Positions 4,953-6,273 of a stretch of DNA of 6,273 nt are shown here, piece after piece. Numbering within the stretch: position 1 is the first letter of the stretch; every line of letters starts with the position of its first letter. The stretch comes from an uncultured Microbacteriaceae bacterium (GTDB taxonomy: Bacteria; Actinomycetota; Actinomycetes; Actinomycetales; Microbacteriaceae), in contig CAIVOR010000235.1 in the NCBI GenBank assembly GCA_903907615.1, positions 1 to 6,273 of the forward strand, given 5' to 3'. Position numbers and translations under genes: made by a program. The notes beneath the pieces were generated by a model that ran no database searches, was not told the origin of the DNA, and saw only the letters and a program-made list of their open reading frames with translations.

Positions 4953-6273
4953 GTTCACGCATCAGCGACGACACGGTTGCGTCGACAACGTTTGGCCGCG
5001 TCCAGGGCGACCGCGCGGGACGCACCGCGCGTTGGCGCGGCATTCCCTATGCCACCCCGCCCATGGGCGACCTGCGCTACCGCTCGCCCGAGCCACCCCA
5101 GAAGTGGCGCGACGTGCGCAGCGCGCTCGCTTTTGGCAACGTCTCGCCACAGCCAACCACCAAGATGATCCCCATTCCTGAGCACATCGTGCAGAGTGAG
5201 GACTGCCTGACGCTCAACGTATGGACTCCCGAAGCGGCACTCACCGACGGCCGGCCCCGACCGGTCATGGTCTGGCTCCACGGCGGCGCCTACTTCATCG
5301 GCTTTTCGGCGCAGCCCATTTATAACGGGCAGGCGCTCGCCGAAGACGGCGACGTGGTTGTGGTCACCCTCAACTACCGCCTCGGCGCTCTGGGCTTCCT
5401 CGACTTTCGCGAATACCTCGGCTCAGCGGCCGAAACAAACCTTGGCCTGCGCGACATCCTGCTTGCCCTGCAGTGGGTGCGTGACAACATCGCGGCCTTC
5501 GGCGGCAACCCCGACAACGTCACGCTCTTTGGCGAGTCCGCCGGCGGCGGCTGTGTCACGACGTTGATGACCATGCCGGCCGCCCAGGGCCTGTTTCACC
5601 GGGCTATCGCCCAGAGCCCTCCCGTCACGAGTGTTTACGGCCCTGAGCGCCCGGCACTGATTGCGGGAACGTTCCTCGAACTAGCGGGTGTTGACCCCGA
5701 TCGGGCGGCTACCGACCTGCGCAAGGTTGATGCCCACGAGCTGGCGACACACACAATGGACCTCCTCAACCACGTGGCGACCACGATGCCCGGAACCGTC
5801 GCGTTCGCGCCCATCGTTGACGGCGACGTTGTTCACGAAGACCCGATCCTGGCCTTCCAGGAGGGTCGCGCACATCGCGTGCCGCTGATCATCGGCACTA
5901 ACAAAGACGAAGCTTCGCTGTTCAAGCTCATGAAGTCTCCATTGATGCCCATAGCTCAAGACCCGGTGGAGCGCATGTTTGAGCTGGTGTCGGCAGATAA
6001 CCCCGGTGTCGACGTTTCGCTCGACCGCATCTCGAGCACGTACCGCGGCTATCCCCGGCAGAAAGCGTGCATGGGTATCTCGCGCGACGCCGGATTCCGC
6101 ATGCCGTCGATCTGGGCGGCAACAGCCCACAGCGCGAGTTCGGTCCGGAAGGAGAAGTACGTGGACACCACACCGAGGACAGCCAAGAAGAGTCCGGCGA
6201 TCACGGTGGCCGCGGCCGACCCCACAATCGGGGTGCGCCGGGTCCGCAGGCGATGGACGACCGCGGGCGAGAG
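4949..6273 (+). CDS. Type B carboxylesterase/lipase, C-terminus missing or rearranged (partial)
   Basis: This alpha/beta-fold serine esterase is open at the window edge; 441 codons are visible of the usual ~490-510. Family features appear in order: GIPYATPPMGDLRYRSPEPP (31-50), SEDCLTLNVWTP (83-94, the type B second signature), the oxyanion-hole HGG (111-113), the NYRLGALGF strand (142-150), the nucleophile elbow FGESAGGG with Ser197, and GTNKDEASLF with the acidic triad residue Glu321. Homology-like sequence continues through FRMPSIWAATAHS (383-395). The Tyr-Arg-Phe-Asp and His-x-Glu-Leu-Pro segments with the catalytic His should follow within roughly 10-35 residues, but residues 396-441 are Lys/Arg/Thr-rich and show neither. 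So the visible reading frame is probably esterase only to about base 6133. No signal peptide. The start is the ATG in the ATGA overlap with the hydrolase gene. Substrate unknown. Confidence 0.88.
   Translation, partial: MSSRISDDTVASTTFGRVQGDRAGRTARWRGIPYATPPMGDLRYRSPEPPQKWRDVRSALAFGNVSPQPTTKMIPIPEHIVQSEDCLTLNVWTPEAALTDGRPRPVMVWLHGGAYFIGFSAQPIYNGQALAEDGDVVVVTLNYRLGALGFLDFREYLGSAAETNLGLRDILLALQWVRDNIAAFGGNPDNVTLFGESAGGGCVTTLMTMPAAQGLFHRAIAQSPPVTSVYGPERPALIAGTFLELAGVDPDRAATDLRKVDAHELATHTMDLLNHVATTMPGTVAFAPIVDGDVVHEDPILAFQEGRAHRVPLIIGTNKDEASLFKLMKSPLMPIAQDPVERMFELVSADNPGVDVSLDRISSTYRGYPRQKACMGISRDAGFRMPSIWAATAHSASSVRKEKYVDTTPRTAKKSPAITVAAADPTIGVRRVRRRWTTAGE
6049..6273 (-). CDS. Possible membrane-protein fragment entering from the right edge (partial)
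   Basis: A minus-strand frame is open from the window edge to a TAG at 6051-6049 (74 codons). Its first part has a basic stretch (HRLRTRRTP, residues 7-15) followed by about 26 mostly hydrophobic residues (16-41, bases 6228-6151), including VIAGLFLAVLGVV. This is a typical cytoplasmic-positive flank and transmembrane helix. The part after residue ~47 overlaps clear carboxylesterase coding on the other strand and is probably just antisense. The Arg-Thr-Pro turn before a helix recalls amino-acid permeases or other transporters, but I do not recognise the family. G+C at third positions is high in both strands here because third positions face each other, so codon bias cannot decide. Confidence 0.3.
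   Translation of the reverse strand, partial: LSPAVVHRLRTRRTPIVGSAAATVIAGLFLAVLGVVSTYFSFRTELALWAVAAQIDGMRNPASREIPMHAFCRG
6133..6147. other. Probable junction: carboxylesterase similarity ends, unrelated sequence begins
   Basis: The esterase frame keeps family character to Ser395 (codon ending at 6133). The minus-strand transmembrane stretch begins by ~6148. The expected esterase C-terminal motifs are absent in all three plus frames beyond this point, so a simple frameshift does not explain the loss. No inverted or direct repeat, or target duplication, is recognisable at the boundary. It may be a genuine rearrangement or an assembly chimera near a contig end. Confidence 0.4.

Noticed and set aside
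5681..6130. A 149-codon minus-strand frame inside the carboxylesterase
   Set aside because: The plus strand here carries esterase sequence including the Glu321 motif; the minus-strand frame has no domain features and is typical antisense.
6130..6273. A frameshift in the carboxylesterase as the explanation for its odd C-terminus
   Set aside because: Reading the other two plus frames after 6130 gives no Tyr-Arg-Phe-Asp or His-x-Glu-Leu-Pro motif either, so a single indel does not restore the family sequence.

Overview
The window looks like a piece of chromosome from a high-GC actinobacterium, most likely of the Microbacteriaceae type. Third codon positions are strongly G/C, GTG starts are used, intergenic gaps are very short, and start codons sit just behind -10-like hexamers in the style of leaderless actinobacterial genes. 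No RNA gene, IS element, CRISPR array or repeat family is visible. No stretch longer than 300 bases lacks a gene.

Layout: (1) 21-1076 (+), a long-chain trans-polyprenyl diphosphate synthase, probably making the menaquinone side chain. It may follow an upstream gene whose last four codons are just visible at 2-16. (2) 1125-2477 (+), an FprA/adrenodoxin-reductase-type ferredoxin--NADP+ reductase. (3) 2474-3874 (-), a PLP-dependent class III aminotransferase of the glutamate-1-semialdehyde-aminomutase-like group. It converges on the reductase so tightly that the two stop codons interlock. (4) 3945-4952 (+), an alpha/beta hydrolase (Ser145/His310), transcribed away from the aminotransferase across a 70-bp gap. 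(5) 4949 to the window end (+), a type B carboxylesterase that starts in an ATGA overlap with the hydrolase gene and is open at the right edge.

How they may work together: genes 1 and 2 fit a respiratory quinone and redox neighbourhood. The polyprenyl diphosphate is the usual donor for menaquinone prenylation, and the reductase feeds NADPH electrons to ferredoxin. Genes 4 and 5 are a translationally coupled pair of serine hydrolases from two different branches of the alpha/beta-hydrolase fold. Their divergent aminotransferase neighbour could make a small catabolic unit (ester hydrolysis plus amine or amino-acid handling), but this is inference from position only.

The oddest region is the right end. 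The carboxylesterase matches its family up to about residue 395 (base ~6133) and then stops looking like an esterase. The expected C-terminal motifs, including the catalytic-His segment, do not appear. The opposite strand of the last ~140 bases instead encodes a convincing transmembrane segment. This suggests a rearrangement junction or an assembly chimera at ~6133-6147. Apart from this junction, every gene belongs to a known family, and I do not see a clearly new biological system.
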